Assembly (NCBI RefSeq): GCF_000720485.1
Contig: NZ_JOAX01000038.1
Coordinates: 1-64,000, forward strand
Direction of reading: 5' to 3'
DNA length: 64,000 nt
Source of the DNA: Streptomyces ochraceiscleroticus
GTDB taxonomy: Bacteria; Actinomycetota; Actinomycetes; Streptomycetales; Streptomycetaceae
Shown: positions 45,844-54,931 of the stretch, piece after piece
Layout of the letters: every line of letters starts with the position of its first letter
Numbering within the stretch: the first letter of the stretch is position 1
Translations under genes and position numbers: made by a program
The notes under the pieces: generated by a model
What the model was told of the DNA's origin: nothing
What the model saw: only the letters and a program-made list of their open reading frames with translations
Database searches by the model: none

Positions 45844-46875
45844 TCATCGAGCCCGCTTCGGGTCGAAAGCGTCCCGGACCGAGTCCCCGAGCAGGTTGAA
45901 GGCGACGATGAAGATGACCATCGCCAGGCCGGGGAAGAAGAGGTACGTGATGTCGTTGCGGTAGTAGTCGGCCGCGTTGGCGAACATCCGGCCCCAGTCC
46001 GGGGTGGGTTCGACGAAGCCGACGCCCAGGAAGGACAGGCCCGCGATGGACGTCACGAAGTTCGGGAGCATGTAGGTCGTCTGGACCAGGATCGGCGTCA
46101 CCACGTTCGGCAGCAGTTCGCGCCGGATGATGCGGGCCGGTGAGGCGCCGGAGACCTTCGCGGCCTCGATGAACTCCCGTTCTCGCAGTGAGAGGACCTG
46201 GCCGCGGAGCAGGCGCGCCAGGCTCATCCAGCCCAGGAACCACATCACCAGGATCAGGATGGTCGCCCGCAGCCAGGTCGGCATGGCGTCCTCGGGGGCC
46301 ACGAAGACGGCGCCCACGACGGGCACGAAGGCGACGAAGAAGAGCTGGTTCGGGAAGGCCATCAGCAGGTCGATGACCCGGCCGATGAAGTAGTCGATCC
46401 TGCCGCCGAAGTAGCCGGCCGCCACACCGAGCACGATCGCGGTGAGCACCGAGGCGATGGTGATCGCGACCGCGGTGTACAGCGTGGTGCGGATGCCGTA
46501 GACGAGCTGCATGAACACGTCGCGGCCGAGGGTCGGTTCGATGCCGAACCAGAACTCGCTGGAGATGCCGCCGTTGGGCTGGGTCGGGTAACCGTTCGTC
46601 AGCAGGCCCGGTGTGAGCATGCCGTACCGCGTGTAGGGGTCCTTGCCGTACAACGAGGAGATGACCGGGGCCAGCAGGCCGACGGCGAAGAAGAACAGCA
46701 CGACGTAGGCGCTGATCACTCCGACGCGGTCACGCCTGAAGCGTGCCCACATCAATTGGCCGGGCGAACGGCCGACCAATTCGCCGCCCTTGCGGTCCTT
46801 TCCCTTGCTCAGCCCGTCGGGTCCAAGTCCTGGGGTGTCGGTCTTGGAAACCGCGGTCTGGGATGGACTAGTCAT
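45844..46875 (-). CDS. Peptide ABC transporter permease, cassette 3 (OppC/DppC type), first gene
   Basis: The 343-residue OppC-type permease has an N-terminal cytosolic arm with GQLMWARFRRDRVGV, a long external loop and helices with EAA loop EFIEAAKVSGASPARIIRRELL. ATG 46875 is preferred over the in-frame ATG at 46911 because GGGGG precedes it. Unlike cassettes 1 and 2, the cassette opens with this permease, followed by the binding protein. That is the gene order permease-SBP-permease-ATPase-ATPase, reported for bldK (from memory). Confidence 0.88.
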   Translation of the reverse strand: MTSPSQTAVSKTDTPGLGPDGLSKGKDRKGGELVGRSPGQLMWARFRRDRVGVISAYVVLFFFAVGLLAPVISSLYGKDPYTRYGMLTPGLLTNGYPTQPNGGISSEFWFGIEPTLGRDVFMQLVYGIRTTLYTAVAITIASVLTAIVLGVAAGYFGGRIDYFIGRVIDLLMAFPNQLFFVAFVPVVGAVFVAPEDAMPTWLRATILILVMWFLGWMSLARLLRGQVLSLREREFIEAAKVSGASPARIIRRELLPNVVTPILVQTTYMLPNFVTSIAGLSFLGVGFVEPTPDWGRMFANAADYYRNDITYLFFPGLAMVIFIVAFNLLGDSVRDAFDPKRAR

Positions 46876-47049
46876 CGCGAAGTGCCCCCGCGCCGAGTTC
46901 TCTTGGAACATGAAGCGGCACAGAGTTGCACCGCTGGTTGAGCGGACTTTCGCAAGTGATTTACGGCGGAGTCAAGAGTCTGCGGACGGACCGTAGCCAG
47001 CTTGTTCGCTTCTTGAGCGAAGATTGCGCAGATTGACGCCACGGCGTGC

Positions 47050-47055
47050 TTGACA
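47050..47055 (+). promoter_or_regulatory. Candidate -35 box (TTGACA) of the small transcription unit
   Basis: A perfect TTGACA, rare in this GC-rich window, points along the plus strand about 65 bases before the short reading frame. A TTGACG lies 17 bases upstream of it. The -10 is not clear; CATGGG is at 18 bases spacing. Confidence 0.4.
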
Positions 47056-47077
47056 GTTACCGGAGGTGTACGGCATG

Positions 47078-47094
47078 GGGGACATTTCGTCCCC
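47078..47094 (+). ncRNA. Small 5'-leader hairpin
   Basis: GGGGAC (47078-47083) pairs with GTCCCC (47089-47094) around ATTTC, 15 bases before an AAGAAGGA ribosome site. It could be a leader stem or part of a small RNA that ends at the 47221 terminator. Confidence 0.35.
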
Positions 47095-47117
47095 AACATC
47101 CTTAACAAGAAGGACAC

Positions 47118-47186
47118 TTGGCCGTCGCAGCACCGATATACGAACGCGCCATGCTCGACAGCGTACGGCCGTGCGGGTGCCGTTGA
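47118..47186 (+). CDS. Possible 22-residue peptide gene ending CGCR
   Basis: A TTG start at 47118 follows AAGAAGGA with a short (3-base) spacer. The frame runs 22 codons, opening with MAVAAPIYER and ending VRPCGCR, and its TGA is part of the left arm of a strong terminator. No signal peptide is seen. An internal ATG at codon 12 would give an 11-residue peptide. It is divergent from the peptide importer of cassette 3, so a secreted or processed signal peptide, a leader peptide or simply a small RNA are all possible. I do not recognise it. The support is layout rather than homology. Confidence 0.4.
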   Translation: MAVAAPIYERAMLDSVRPCGCR

Positions 47187-47221
47187 CCGGCCGGGGAGGC
47201 CAACAGCCTCCCCGGCCGGTC
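47185..47221 (+). terminator. Strong rho-independent terminator of the small unit
   Basis: GACCGGCCGGGGAGGC (47185-47200) pairs perfectly with GCCTCCCCGGCCGGTC (47206-47221) around CAACA, followed by GCTTTTCG on the plus strand. The T run shows it serves a plus-strand transcript. On the minus strand it could also stop the peptidase transcript. Confidence 0.85.
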
Positions 47222-47290
47222 GCTTTTCGCCCCACTCCACACGCGCCCGCGTGCACATATCCACGCGGCGGGGCGCGCGTTTCTCCGGTA

Positions 47291-49444
47291 CTAGGAGAGG
47301 CCGAGGCTCCGCTTGAGGAATGCGACTTGGAGAAGGAGTAGGTTTTCGGCCACCTGTTCCTGCGGCGTCATATGGGTCACGCCGGACAACGGGAGTACCT
47401 CGTGCGGCCGCCCGTCCGCCAGCAGTGCCGAGGAGAATCGCAGGGAATGTGCCACGACCACGTTGTCGTCGGCGAGTCCATGAATGATCATCATTGGCCG
47501 GTGCTGATCGGCCGCTTCCACCAGTCCCGCGTCCGTGACCAGGGAATTCCGTACATAGGAGTCCGGATCCTCGTCCGGGTGGCCGAGGTATCGCTCGGTG
47601 TAGTGCGTGTCGTAAAGCCGCTGGTCGGTGACGGGCGCGCCCACCACCGCCGCGTGGAAGACGTCCGGGCGGCGCAGCGCGGCCAGTCCGGCGAGAAATC
47701 CGCCGAAGGACCAGCCGCGGATGGCCACCCGGTCCAGGTCCAGCGGGAAGCGCTCGGCCAGCGCGTGCAGCGCGTCGACCTGGTCCTCCAGCGTCACCTC
47801 CGCGACCCGCCGCGAAATAGCCTTCTCCCAGGCGGGGGAGCGGCCCGGCGTGCCCCGGCCGTCGGCGACCACCACGGCGAACCCCTGGTCGGCGAACCAC
47901 TGCGAGGTGAGGAAGACGTTGTGCGCCGCCAGCACGCGCTGCGCGTGCGGCCCGCCGTACGGGTCCAGCAGCACCGGCAGCGGCCCGTCCCCCTCCTCGT
48001 AACCGGTCGGCAGCAGCACCGCGCACGGGATGTCCCGTTCGCCCGCCGTGGTGAACCGCGGCCGGGCGGTGAGCACCGGCGTCTCGGCGTACGAGGGGAT
48101 CTCCGCGAGCCGGGTCTCCTTGCCGTCGGCGCTCAGCCGCAGGACCTCCACCTGCGCCCCGGGCCGCTCCGCGCACATGTGCGACACGACCGCCACCTCG
48201 CCCACGCGCACCGCGGAGGAGTACGAGGCGTACGGGCGCTCCGTCACCCGCTCCCAGCCGCCCTGGTCGCCGCTGCCGCGGTACCAGGCCCGGTAGACGC
48301 CGACGTCGTGCAGGTCTTCGGCGCTCGCCGAGAACAGGACATCTTCCTGGCCGATATCGAGCACCCCGCGCACGTGCAGCGGCGCGGACGTCAGCGGCCG
48401 GTCCCCGACGAAGAGCTTGCGCGCGCCGCCCTCGTCGGCGATCCGCACCAGCCGCCGGTCCGGCGTCCAGGCCGGCACGCCCGGATACGGCTCGACCCAC
48501 ACCGGGTCCTCGTCGGCGTGCATCAGGCGGGTCGCGCCGGTCGCGGTGTCGACCGCCAGATACCGCTGGGAGTGCTGGTCACGGGACTGCACCAGGAGCA
48601 GCGGCGGGCCGGCGGGGGACCAGTGCACCCGGGCCAGGTACGGGTAGCGCTCGCGGTCCCAGACGACGTCCGTGCGCTCCCCGTCCAGGCCCAGCAGGGC
48701 CAGCGTGACCTCGGCGTTGGGGGTGCCGGCCGCCGGGTAGGCGACCTCGGCGGGCGCCTTGTCGGGGTGCGCGGGGTCGGCGATCCACCAGCGCCGTACG
48801 GGGGAGTCGTCGACCCGCGCTGCCAGCAGCCGGTCGCTCTCCGGCGACCACCAGAAGCCGCGGTACCGGCTCATCTCCTCGGCCGCGATGAACTCCGCGA
48901 GACCCCAGGTCACGCCCGGCCCGTCCGGGGAGGCCAGCGCCCGGTCGCCGTCCGCCGTGCCGTCACCCCCGACGGGCACGACGCGCAGCGCGCCCTCCGC
49001 GACGTACGCGACGTACCGGCCGTCGGGGGACGGGCGCGGGTCCACCACCGGGCCGGGAACGGGCAGTTCGCGGCAGGTGCCGGCCCGCAGCTCGGAGACG
49101 AACAGCCGTCCGGAGAGGGGGAAGGCGGCCAGTTCCACGGCCGCGTCGGTGGCGTAGCCGACCACGCCGGCCGAGCCCTCACGGGCCCGCTCCCGACGCG
49201 CCTTCTCCTGCGGCGACAGTTCCTCGTCGGTGCCGCCCAGCAGCGCCGCCGGGTCCGCGGCCGGGTACTCGCGCCCGGCGTCAAGGTCATGGACCCACAA
49301 CAGATTCGCCCGATCGGTGCCTGATCGGGAGCGGAGGAAGACGACGCGCGTACCATCCGGCGAGATGCTGAAGCCGCGCGGCACGCCCAGGCTGAAGCGC
49401 TGGGTGCGCGCGTGCTGCCGGGGAAATGAGAGCTGTCCGGTCAT
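47291..49444 (-). CDS. S9-family prolyl oligopeptidase / dipeptidyl peptidase IV-like
   Basis: The 717-residue peptidase has an N-terminal beta-propeller (about residues 20-450) and a C-terminal alpha/beta hydrolase with catalytic serine in GWSFGG (about 577), aspartate in DDNVVV (about 655) and histidine in GVTHM (about 690). It has no signal peptide, so it is cytosolic. It should cleave dipeptides or short peptides, often after proline. Its place beside three peptide importers suggests it processes imported peptides. ATG 49444 is chosen because the family-like sequence begins TGQLSFPRQHARTQRFSLG. Confidence 0.9.
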   Translation of the reverse strand: MTGQLSFPRQHARTQRFSLGVPRGFSISPDGTRVVFLRSRSGTDRANLLWVHDLDAGREYPAADPAALLGGTDEELSPQEKARRERAREGSAGVVGYATDAAVELAAFPLSGRLFVSELRAGTCRELPVPGPVVDPRPSPDGRYVAYVAEGALRVVPVGGDGTADGDRALASPDGPGVTWGLAEFIAAEEMSRYRGFWWSPESDRLLAARVDDSPVRRWWIADPAHPDKAPAEVAYPAAGTPNAEVTLALLGLDGERTDVVWDRERYPYLARVHWSPAGPPLLLVQSRDQHSQRYLAVDTATGATRLMHADEDPVWVEPYPGVPAWTPDRRLVRIADEGGARKLFVGDRPLTSAPLHVRGVLDIGQEDVLFSASAEDLHDVGVYRAWYRGSGDQGGWERVTERPYASYSSAVRVGEVAVVSHMCAERPGAQVEVLRLSADGKETRLAEIPSYAETPVLTARPRFTTAGERDIPCAVLLPTGYEEGDGPLPVLLDPYGGPHAQRVLAAHNVFLTSQWFADQGFAVVVADGRGTPGRSPAWEKAISRRVAEVTLEDQVDALHALAERFPLDLDRVAIRGWSFGGFLAGLAALRRPDVFHAAVVGAPVTDQRLYDTHYTERYLGHPDEDPDSYVRNSLVTDAGLVEAADQHRPMMIIHGLADDNVVVAHSLRFSSALLADGRPHEVLPLSGVTHMTPQEQVAENLLLLQVAFLKRSLGLS

Positions 49445-49650
49445 GGGCCCGAGCGTAAGGGCCATGGGGCTCACCGCGGCCGCTCTCGTCAAGATCGTGT
49501 GCGCCCCCACTCTGCACCCGTGCACCTGCATATGCGTGCGCGCCGATAGTTATGATCGCTGAGGCGTGTGGGTATGGAGCCATTGGCCAAAGGGCCGAGG
49601 CCGTACCTGCCCAATCCCGTTCCGTCCATGCGTACTTGGAGGTGACCGCC

Positions 49651-49845
49651 GTGGCACTCTCGATTTCGGCGGTGGTGCTGCTGGCGATCATCGTCTTCCT
49701 GCTGGTGAAGAAGTCAGGCTTGAAGGCGGGCCACGCAGTCGTGTGCATCTTGCTCGGCTTCTACATCGCGAGCTCGACGATCGCACCCACCATCAGAGAG
49801 CTGACGACCAACATCGCCGGGATGATCGGCGGCATCAAGTTCTGA
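49651..49845 (+). CDS. Small conserved membrane protein
   Basis: The 64-residue protein has two hydrophobic helices (about residues 3-18 and 25-45) joined by the basic turn KKSGLKAGH. GTG 49651 has GGAGGTG upstream at good distance. Proteins with this KKSGLK-HA-C-LGF pattern are frequent in Streptomyces chromosomes, and related ones occur in conjugative elements (from memory). Function is unknown. It lies upstream of mshB on the same strand, with a short GC-rich inverted repeat (about 49855-49872) between them. Confidence 0.75.
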   Translation: MALSISAVVLLAIIVFLLVKKSGLKAGHAVVCILLGFYIASSTIAPTIRELTTNIAGMIGGIKF

Positions 49846-49940
49846 GCCGGCCGCGGCCGCCTCGGCGGCCGTGACGTGCGCTACCGGGCCCGACCGGGTG
49901 GATCATCCGGTCGGGTTCCCCGTGCCGCACGTACGGCTCG

Positions 49941-49946
49941 TACGCT
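49941..49946 (+). promoter_or_regulatory. Candidate -10 box of a leaderless mshB transcript
   Basis: TACGCT lies 6 bases before the mshB ATG at 49953, without a ribosome site. The -35 is unclear. Confidence 0.35.
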
Positions 49947-49952
49947 GTCCCC

Positions 49953-50888
49953 ATGTCCGACCTTCCCGCCCGCCGTCTGCTGCTGGTGCACGCGCACCCG
50001 GACGACGAGTCGATCAACAACGGCGCCACCATGGCCAAGTACGCGGCCGAGGGCGCCCTCGTCACGCTGGTGACCTGCACTCTCGGCGAGGAGGGCGAGG
50101 TCATCCCGCCGCACCTCGCGCATCTGGCCGCCGACAAGGACGACGTGCTCGGCCCGTACCGCAGCGGCGAACTGGCCGCCGCCATGGCCGAGCTGGGTGT
50201 CACCGACCACCGCCTGCTCGGCGCTCCGGGCCGCTACCGCGACTCCGGGATGATGGGCGCGCCCCAGAACGACCGCCCGGACGCCTTCTGGCAGGCCGAC
50301 CTGGACACGGCCGCCGGCGACCTGGTCGCGGTGGTCCGCGAGGTGCGCCCGCAGGTCCTGGTCACCTACGACCCGGACGGCGGCTACGGCCACCCCGACC
50401 ACATCCAGGCCCACCGGGTCGCGATGCGCGCCGCCGACCTGGCCGCCGACCCCGCCTTCCGGCCGGAGCTCGGCGCGGCCCACGCGATCGAGAAGGTCTA
50501 CTGGAACTGCAACCCGCGCTCCGTCGTCGAGGAGGGCTTCGAGCGGCTGCGCGCGGCAGGGCTGTCCTTCCCCGGCGTCGCCGAGGTGGACGACGTCCCC
50601 GGAGTGGTGCCGGACGACCAGGTCACCGCCTCGATCGCGGCCGCGCCCGAGCACGGCGCGGCCAAGGCCGCGGCGATGCGCGCGCACGTCACCCAGATCG
50701 CCGTGGACGGCCCCTTCTTCGCGCTCTCCAACGATCTCGGCCAGCCGCTGCTGGGCGACGAGCACTACCGCCTCGTGCGCGGCACGCCCGGCGCGCGGGA
50801 CGGTGCACGCGAGGACGACCTCTTCGCAGGTGTACGGACGCAGGACGGGCCGGAGACGGCCGCGGACACGAGGGAGACGGCGCGATGA
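49953..50888 (+). CDS. mshB: N-acetyl-1-D-myo-inositol-2-amino-2-deoxy-alpha-D-glucopyranoside deacetylase
   Basis: The 311-residue LmbE-family zinc deacetylase of mycothiol synthesis has AHPDDE (residues 14-19), [11 protein letters not shown], and the second zinc histidine in GYGHPDH. These and the length match MshB, which removes acetate from GlcNAc-inositol to give the acceptor for cysteine. Mycothiol is the main thiol buffer of actinomycetes. The C-terminal 25 residues are variable. The stop overlaps the next gene's start (ATGA), so both are coupled. The start is probably leaderless. Confidence 0.93.
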   Translation: MSDLPARRLLLVHAHPDDESINNGATMAKYAAEGALVTLVTCTLGEEGEVIPPHLAHLAADKDDVLGPYRSGELAAAMAELGVTDHRLLGAPGRYRDSGMMGAPQNDRPDAFWQADLDTAAGDLVAVVREVRPQVLVTYDPDGGYGHPDHIQAHRVAMRAADLAADPAFRPELGAAHAIEKVYWNCNPRSVVEEGFERLRAAGLSFPGVAEVDDVPGVVPDDQVTASIAAAPEHGAAKAAAMRAHVTQIAVDGPFFALSNDLGQPLLGDEHYRLVRGTPGARDGAREDDLFAGVRTQDGPETAADTRETAR

Positions 50889-51352
50889 GCGGCAACGAAG
50901 GGGCGGACAGGCGCAGCCGGGCGTCCGGCAGCGGCGCCGGGGCGGGCGCGGCCGAGACGCCGCGGCAGCCGGAGACGGCTCCCGGCGGCGTACTGAAGGC
51001 CGGGCTGTACGTGCTCCTGGCCGTCCTCGGCGTGCTGGTCGCGGTGGCCGGGGCGCTGATCCAGGGGGCGTGGTTCCCCGGCGGCCTGCTGCTCGCGCTG
51101 GCGGGCGCCGCGGCGCTGTTCACCGGGGGCGCGCGGGCGGCCGTCTCGGTCGTCGGGGCGCTGGCCCCGGCCGCCGCCTGGCTGGTGACGGTGATCGCGC
51201 TCAGCACGACGCGAGCCGAGGGCGACTTCGTCTTCGGCGCCGGGCTGGGGGCCTACGCCTTCCTGCTGGGCGGCATCGCCGTCGCTGTGATCTGTACCAC
51301 GGCATCCATGGGTCGCCCGTCGCACCTGGGTGCGGTACGACGTGGCATGTGA
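50885..51352 (+). CDS. DUF6113-like small membrane protein, coupled to mshB
   Basis: The 155-residue protein has a disordered Gly/Ala/Glu-rich N-terminus (about 35 residues) and four hydrophobic helices (about 38-58, 62-80, 88-108 and 115-140). ATG 50885 overlaps the mshB stop (ATGA). It matches the actinobacterial DUF6113 membrane proteins as I remember them. Function is unknown; coupling to mshB is seen in the sequence, but a role in mycothiol metabolism is only inference. Confidence 0.75.
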   Translation: MSGNEGADRRSRASGSGAGAGAAETPRQPETAPGGVLKAGLYVLLAVLGVLVAVAGALIQGAWFPGGLLLALAGAAALFTGGARAAVSVVGALAPAAAWLVTVIALSTTRAEGDFVFGAGLGAYAFLLGGIAVAVICTTASMGRPSHLGAVRRGM

Positions 51353-51517
51353 CGGGCCGTCCGAGGCCCTTGTTCGGCGGCGCGGGCAGGCGTCCGTACG
51401 GGGAGCGTTCCGCCGCACCCCGGATCCCCGCCCGCGCCGGACAGTATGGTGGTGCGCGCCGCCGAGCCGCCCAAGCACGTCGATGACGAGCGGCGGAGCC
51501 AACCGGGAGATCCTGCT

Positions 51518-53641
51518 TTGAGTCGTGAATCTGACACTTCGTCCTCCGGGCCCCAGGGGCGCGGCGCTGCCGCCTACCCCTCGGGTACCCCGCCGTACGG
51601 AACCCGCCAGGGCGACGCCGACGAGGCGGTAGCAGCGCGGCCGGAGGAGCCCAGGACCGAGACCACGCTGACCACCCGCATCAAGATCAATATCCCGGGG
51701 TCGCGGCCGATCCCGCCGGTCGTGGTGCGCAAGCCGGTCGGCGAGGACACCGCTGCGAACGGCACTGACGGGGCCGGTGGCGGCCACGGCGGCGCCGGCC
51801 GGAACGCGGAGCGCACCGGCAGCACGCCGCGGCCCCGGCCGCAGGCCGCGCCGCCCGCGCCCGCCGCGTCCGCCGAGAACGCGCCCGAGGAGCGGCAGGA
51901 GCCCGCGGCCCCGACCAGTACGAGCGACTGGTTCGCGCCGCGCCGGCCCAAGCGCCCGGCGGCCGGCCAGGCCCCCGCGGCGCAGGGCGGCACCCCGCCC
52001 GCCGGCGGCCAGGGCTCCGGCAGCGGGCAGTTCCCGCAGCGCCCGGCCGGCGGCGGCCGCCCCGGGCAGTCCGCGCCCGGCCAGGACTCCGTCCTGCCGT
52101 ACTTCTCCGACGGCCCGGCGGCGCCCGGTGGCGGCGGCCCGGCGGGCCCCGGAGGCACCGCGCCCGGCACGCCCGGCCCGTCGGGACCGACGACCGGCCC
52201 TGCCAGCGGCGACCTCTCCTTCCCCGGGGCCGGACCCGCGGACGGCGGCGGCCGGCCGCGCTCCGGGCTGGAGGCGCTGGCGGCGGGCGAGACGCTGCCG
52301 CCCTCCGGACCCACTGGACGCACCGCCGAGCGGCCCGGCGGCGCGCGCTCCGGCTCCGACGACTGGCCGGCCGACGACTGGCCGCGCGACGACTGGCCCG
52401 CCGGCCCGCTCCACGGAGGCGGGCTCACCGGGGGCGCCACCCCGCCGCCCCTGAGCGACGACACCGCCGAACTGACCCCGCAGCCGGGGCAGCGCGCGGG
52501 CGCCGTGGGCCCGGTCACCGGCACGGACAACCGCACCTCCAGCGACACGCTCGTCAGCGGCATCCCCACGGTGCCCGCCGACAGCGCGGCGCCGGCTCCG
52601 CCTCGCGGGGACCGTCCGGGTCCCTCCGACGCGTCCGCGGCGCCGAAGCCCCCGCAGCGCGCGAAGATCCCCGAGCCGATCAACCCGCGCAAGAAGGGCC
52701 GTAACAAGCTCGTCCTCGCGTTCGGCGGCATCGTCGTGCTCGCGGGCGTCGCCTACGGCGCCGGGCTGCTGCTGGACCACTCCGACGTGCCCGGCGGCAC
52801 CACCGCGCTCGGCGTGGACATCGGCGGCACGACCAAGGAACAGGCCGTCGAGAAGCTCGACGCGGCCCTGAAGGACACCAGGACCGCGCCGCTGAAGCTG
52901 ACCGTCGACGGGCAGCCGCAGACCCTGCTGCCCGCCAAGGCGGGCCTGGACATCGACACCCAGGCCACCGTCCGGGCCGCGGCGGGCCGCGACTACAACC
53001 CGGTCTCGGTCATCGGCTCGCTGTTCGGCGGTGCCCGTACGGCCGAGCCCGCGATGATCGTCGACGACGAGAAGCTGGACATCGCGCTGAAGGCGGTGGC
53101 GGGCGAGCAGGGCGCGGCCAAGGACGGCGGCATAGTCTTCACTGCAGGCAAGGCCGTCCCGCACTACGGCAAGCCGTACAAGTCGATCGACGTCGCGGCC
53201 GCCAAGCAGGAGGTCACCACGGCGTACCAGGAGCGGCTCGCCGGCACCGAGGGGCAGCCCGTCGCCCTGAAGACCAGCATGCAGCGGCCGACGGTCCCGG
53301 ACGCCGAGGTGAACCGTGCCCTGAAGGACTTCGCCAAGCCGGCGATGTCCGGGCTGATCACGGTGCGGACGGACGCCCGGCACACGGTGTCCTTCAGCCC
53401 CGAGAAGTCGATCCCGAAGTTCCTCTCCATGAAGCCCGTCAACGGCAAGCTGGTGGAGTACTACGACCGGCCCGCCCTGAAGTCCCTCTACGGCGACACG
53501 TTCAAGGGCGTCATGGTCACCAAGGGCGACGGCTCGAAGAAGCCGGTCAGCGTCGAGGAGGTCGCGGGCGCCGTCAGCCAGGCGCTGCGCGGCGCCACCC
53601 CGGCCCAGCGGGTCGTCACCATCCCGACGAACCCGAGCTGA
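51518..53641 (+). CDS. Single-pass membrane protein with peptidoglycan-binding-like (YoaR/VanW-type) exterior domain
   Basis: The 707-residue protein has a long Pro/Gly/Ala-rich disordered cytosolic part (1-390), one transmembrane helix (about 395-417, KLVLAFGGIVVLAGV) and a 290-residue exterior domain. The exterior has the pattern VDIGGTTKEQAVEKLDAAL of the PF12229-type domain found in VanW proteins, repeated twice. Residues 281-295 are three DDWP(A/R)-type repeats. TTG 51518 is chosen with GGGAGA upstream, but the start is uncertain. It probably senses or binds cell-wall material. A terminator follows. Confidence 0.7.
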   Translation: MSRESDTSSSGPQGRGAAAYPSGTPPYGTRQGDADEAVAARPEEPRTETTLTTRIKINIPGSRPIPPVVVRKPVGEDTAANGTDGAGGGHGGAGRNAERTGSTPRPRPQAAPPAPAASAENAPEERQEPAAPTSTSDWFAPRRPKRPAAGQAPAAQGGTPPAGGQGSGSGQFPQRPAGGGRPGQSAPGQDSVLPYFSDGPAAPGGGGPAGPGGTAPGTPGPSGPTTGPASGDLSFPGAGPADGGGRPRSGLEALAAGETLPPSGPTGRTAERPGGARSGSDDWPADDWPRDDWPAGPLHGGGLTGGATPPPLSDDTAELTPQPGQRAGAVGPVTGTDNRTSSDTLVSGIPTVPADSAAPAPPRGDRPGPSDASAAPKPPQRAKIPEPINPRKKGRNKLVLAFGGIVVLAGVAYGAGLLLDHSDVPGGTTALGVDIGGTTKEQAVEKLDAALKDTRTAPLKLTVDGQPQTLLPAKAGLDIDTQATVRAAAGRDYNPVSVIGSLFGGARTAEPAMIVDDEKLDIALKAVAGEQGAAKDGGIVFTAGKAVPHYGKPYKSIDVAAAKQEVTTAYQERLAGTEGQPVALKTSMQRPTVPDAEVNRALKDFAKPAMSGLITVRTDARHTVSFSPEKSIPKFLSMKPVNGKLVEYYDRPALKSLYGDTFKGVMVTKGDGSKKPVSVEEVAGAVSQALRGATPAQRVVTIPTNPS
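52358..52402 (+). repeat. Three tandem 15-base repeats inside the membrane protein gene
   Basis: GACGACTGGCC followed by GGCC, GCGC or CGCC occurs three times, encoding the acidic-aromatic motif DDWPA/DDWPR/DDWPA in the disordered part of the protein. Confidence 0.8.
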
Positions 53642-53657
53642 CCTGAGGCGACGACGC

Positions 53658-53690
53658 GAAGGCCCCCACGGCACGCCCGTGGGGGCCTTC
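53658..53690. terminator. Terminator hairpin after the membrane protein gene
   Basis: GAAGGCCCCCACG (53658-53670) pairs with CGTGGGGGCCTTC (53678-53690) around a 7-base loop, 16 bases past the stop. Confidence 0.88.
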
Positions 53691-53773
53691 CCGTACTGCC
53701 CGCGAATGTCCCCCGGCGACGGGACCTTCGCCCCTGCAGGGCGGCGGCCGGCGGGCGCATGCTGGTGAGTGCC

Positions 53774-54925
53774 ATGCCTTTCACGCGCCTGAAGCACTCC
53801 GGCCGCCGGAGAGCACTGCTCCTGATCGCCGTGTTGGTCCTGCTCGCGCTGGCGGACTGGGCCACAGGCCCGCAGGTGCGCATCATCTCCTTCGCCGGCG
53901 TCGTACCGATGTTCGCTGCGCTGCGCTGCTCCGCCCGCTGGACCGCCGCGGTGACGGTCACGTTCGTCGCCGCGAGCGCCTGGATCTACTCGCTGAACTT
54001 CGTGGACTGGACCCTGTCCGGCTCCCTCGTGGGGATCGTCGGCACCCTCGTGGTCGCCGCCTTCGCCCTGGGGCTGTGCCACAACCGGCGGCGGCGCGAC
54101 GAGGTGTACTCCCGTACCCGGCTGGTCGCCGACGAGGTGCAGCGGGCCATGCTGCACGAGTTGCCGCTGCGCGCCGGACGGTACGGCGTCGCCGGCTTCT
54201 ACGTCTCCGCGCTGGAGGGCGCCCGGGTCGGCGGCGACATCTACGAGGCGGTCGAGACGCCGTACGGCATCCGGCTGGTCATCGGCGACGTGCAGGGCAA
54301 GGGCATGCCGGCCATCGGCGCGGGCCACGAGGCGCTGGCCTCCTTCCGCGAGGCCGCGCACTACGAGGCGACGCTGGAGGGGGTCGCCGAGCGCATGGAG
54401 GCGTCCCTGAAGCGCCACAATGCGCGTGCGGTCGCGCAGGGCGGCAAGGAGCGCTTCGTGACGGCGCTGCTCATGGAGGTCAGCCCCGAGGGCCGCGGCC
54501 GCTCGCTGTCCTGCGGGCACATCCCGTACTACGTCGTCCGCGGCGACACCGTCACCGAGCGCGACGAGGGCCACTGGCTGCCGCTCGGCCTGGGTGACCT
54601 GACCGGTGAGCGCCGCCGCGCCTTCGACGCGTGGCCGCTGGACGAGGACTGGGCCGTGCTGTGCACCGACGGCGTGACCGAGGCCCGCGGCCCGGACGGC
54701 ACGTTCTACCCGCTGAGCGAGCGGCTGGCCGGCTGGACCGGGCTCGGCCCGGCCGAGCTGGCCGCGGCCCTCCGCGCCGACCTGGAGGGCTTCACGGACG
54801 GGGCGCTGCGGGACGACGCGACCGTACTGGTCGTCCGGCGCAGCCCGGACAGCGCACCGCTGCGGCCGGCGGCGGACGGCCCGGAGAGGGGCCGACAGGC
54901 CGTCCCGGCCCGCCCCCTCCACTGA
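53774..54925 (+). CDS. Membrane-anchored SpoIIE-type PP2C phosphatase
   Basis: The 383-residue protein has three hydrophobic helices in the first 110 residues, then a PP2C/SpoIIE phosphatase (about 130-360) with the metal-binding aspartates in GGDIYEA, GDVQGKG, TDGVTEA and DDATVLVV. It should dephosphorylate an anti-sigma antagonist at the membrane. ATG 53774 is chosen (GGTGAG upstream); an in-frame ATG at 53759 would add five residues. No sensor domain is seen. It ends 6 bases before the convergent SirB1-like gene. Confidence 0.88.
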   Translation: MPFTRLKHSGRRRALLLIAVLVLLALADWATGPQVRIISFAGVVPMFAALRCSARWTAAVTVTFVAASAWIYSLNFVDWTLSGSLVGIVGTLVVAAFALGLCHNRRRRDEVYSRTRLVADEVQRAMLHELPLRAGRYGVAGFYVSALEGARVGGDIYEAVETPYGIRLVIGDVQGKGMPAIGAGHEALASFREAAHYEATLEGVAERMEASLKRHNARAVAQGGKERFVTALLMEVSPEGRGRSLSCGHIPYYVVRGDTVTERDEGHWLPLGLGDLTGERRRAFDAWPLDEDWAVLCTDGVTEARGPDGTFYPLSERLAGWTGLGPAELAAALRADLEGFTDGALRDDATVLVVRRSPDSAPLRPAADGPERGRQAVPARPLH

Positions 54926-54931
54926 CCGCAC

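Larger units (their letters stand above)
46876..47290. other. Intergenic region upstream of cassette 3, containing a small plus-strand transcription unit
   Basis: The left half should hold the cassette-3 promoter on the minus strand. The right half holds, on the plus strand, a TTGACA box (47050-47055), a 5' hairpin, a 22-codon frame and a strong terminator, each listed separately. The last 65 bases lie between that terminator and the end of the peptidase gene. Confidence 0.6.

Noticed and set aside
47066..47341. A 91-codon plus-strand frame through the small unit upstream of cassette 3
   Set aside because: It runs through the strong terminator and into the end of the peptidase gene. The 22-codon frame ending at the terminator is more plausible.
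50765..54931. Minus-strand frame of nearly 1,400 codons across mshB and following genes
   Set aside because: It crosses several genes on the other strand, and its translation is low-complexity.
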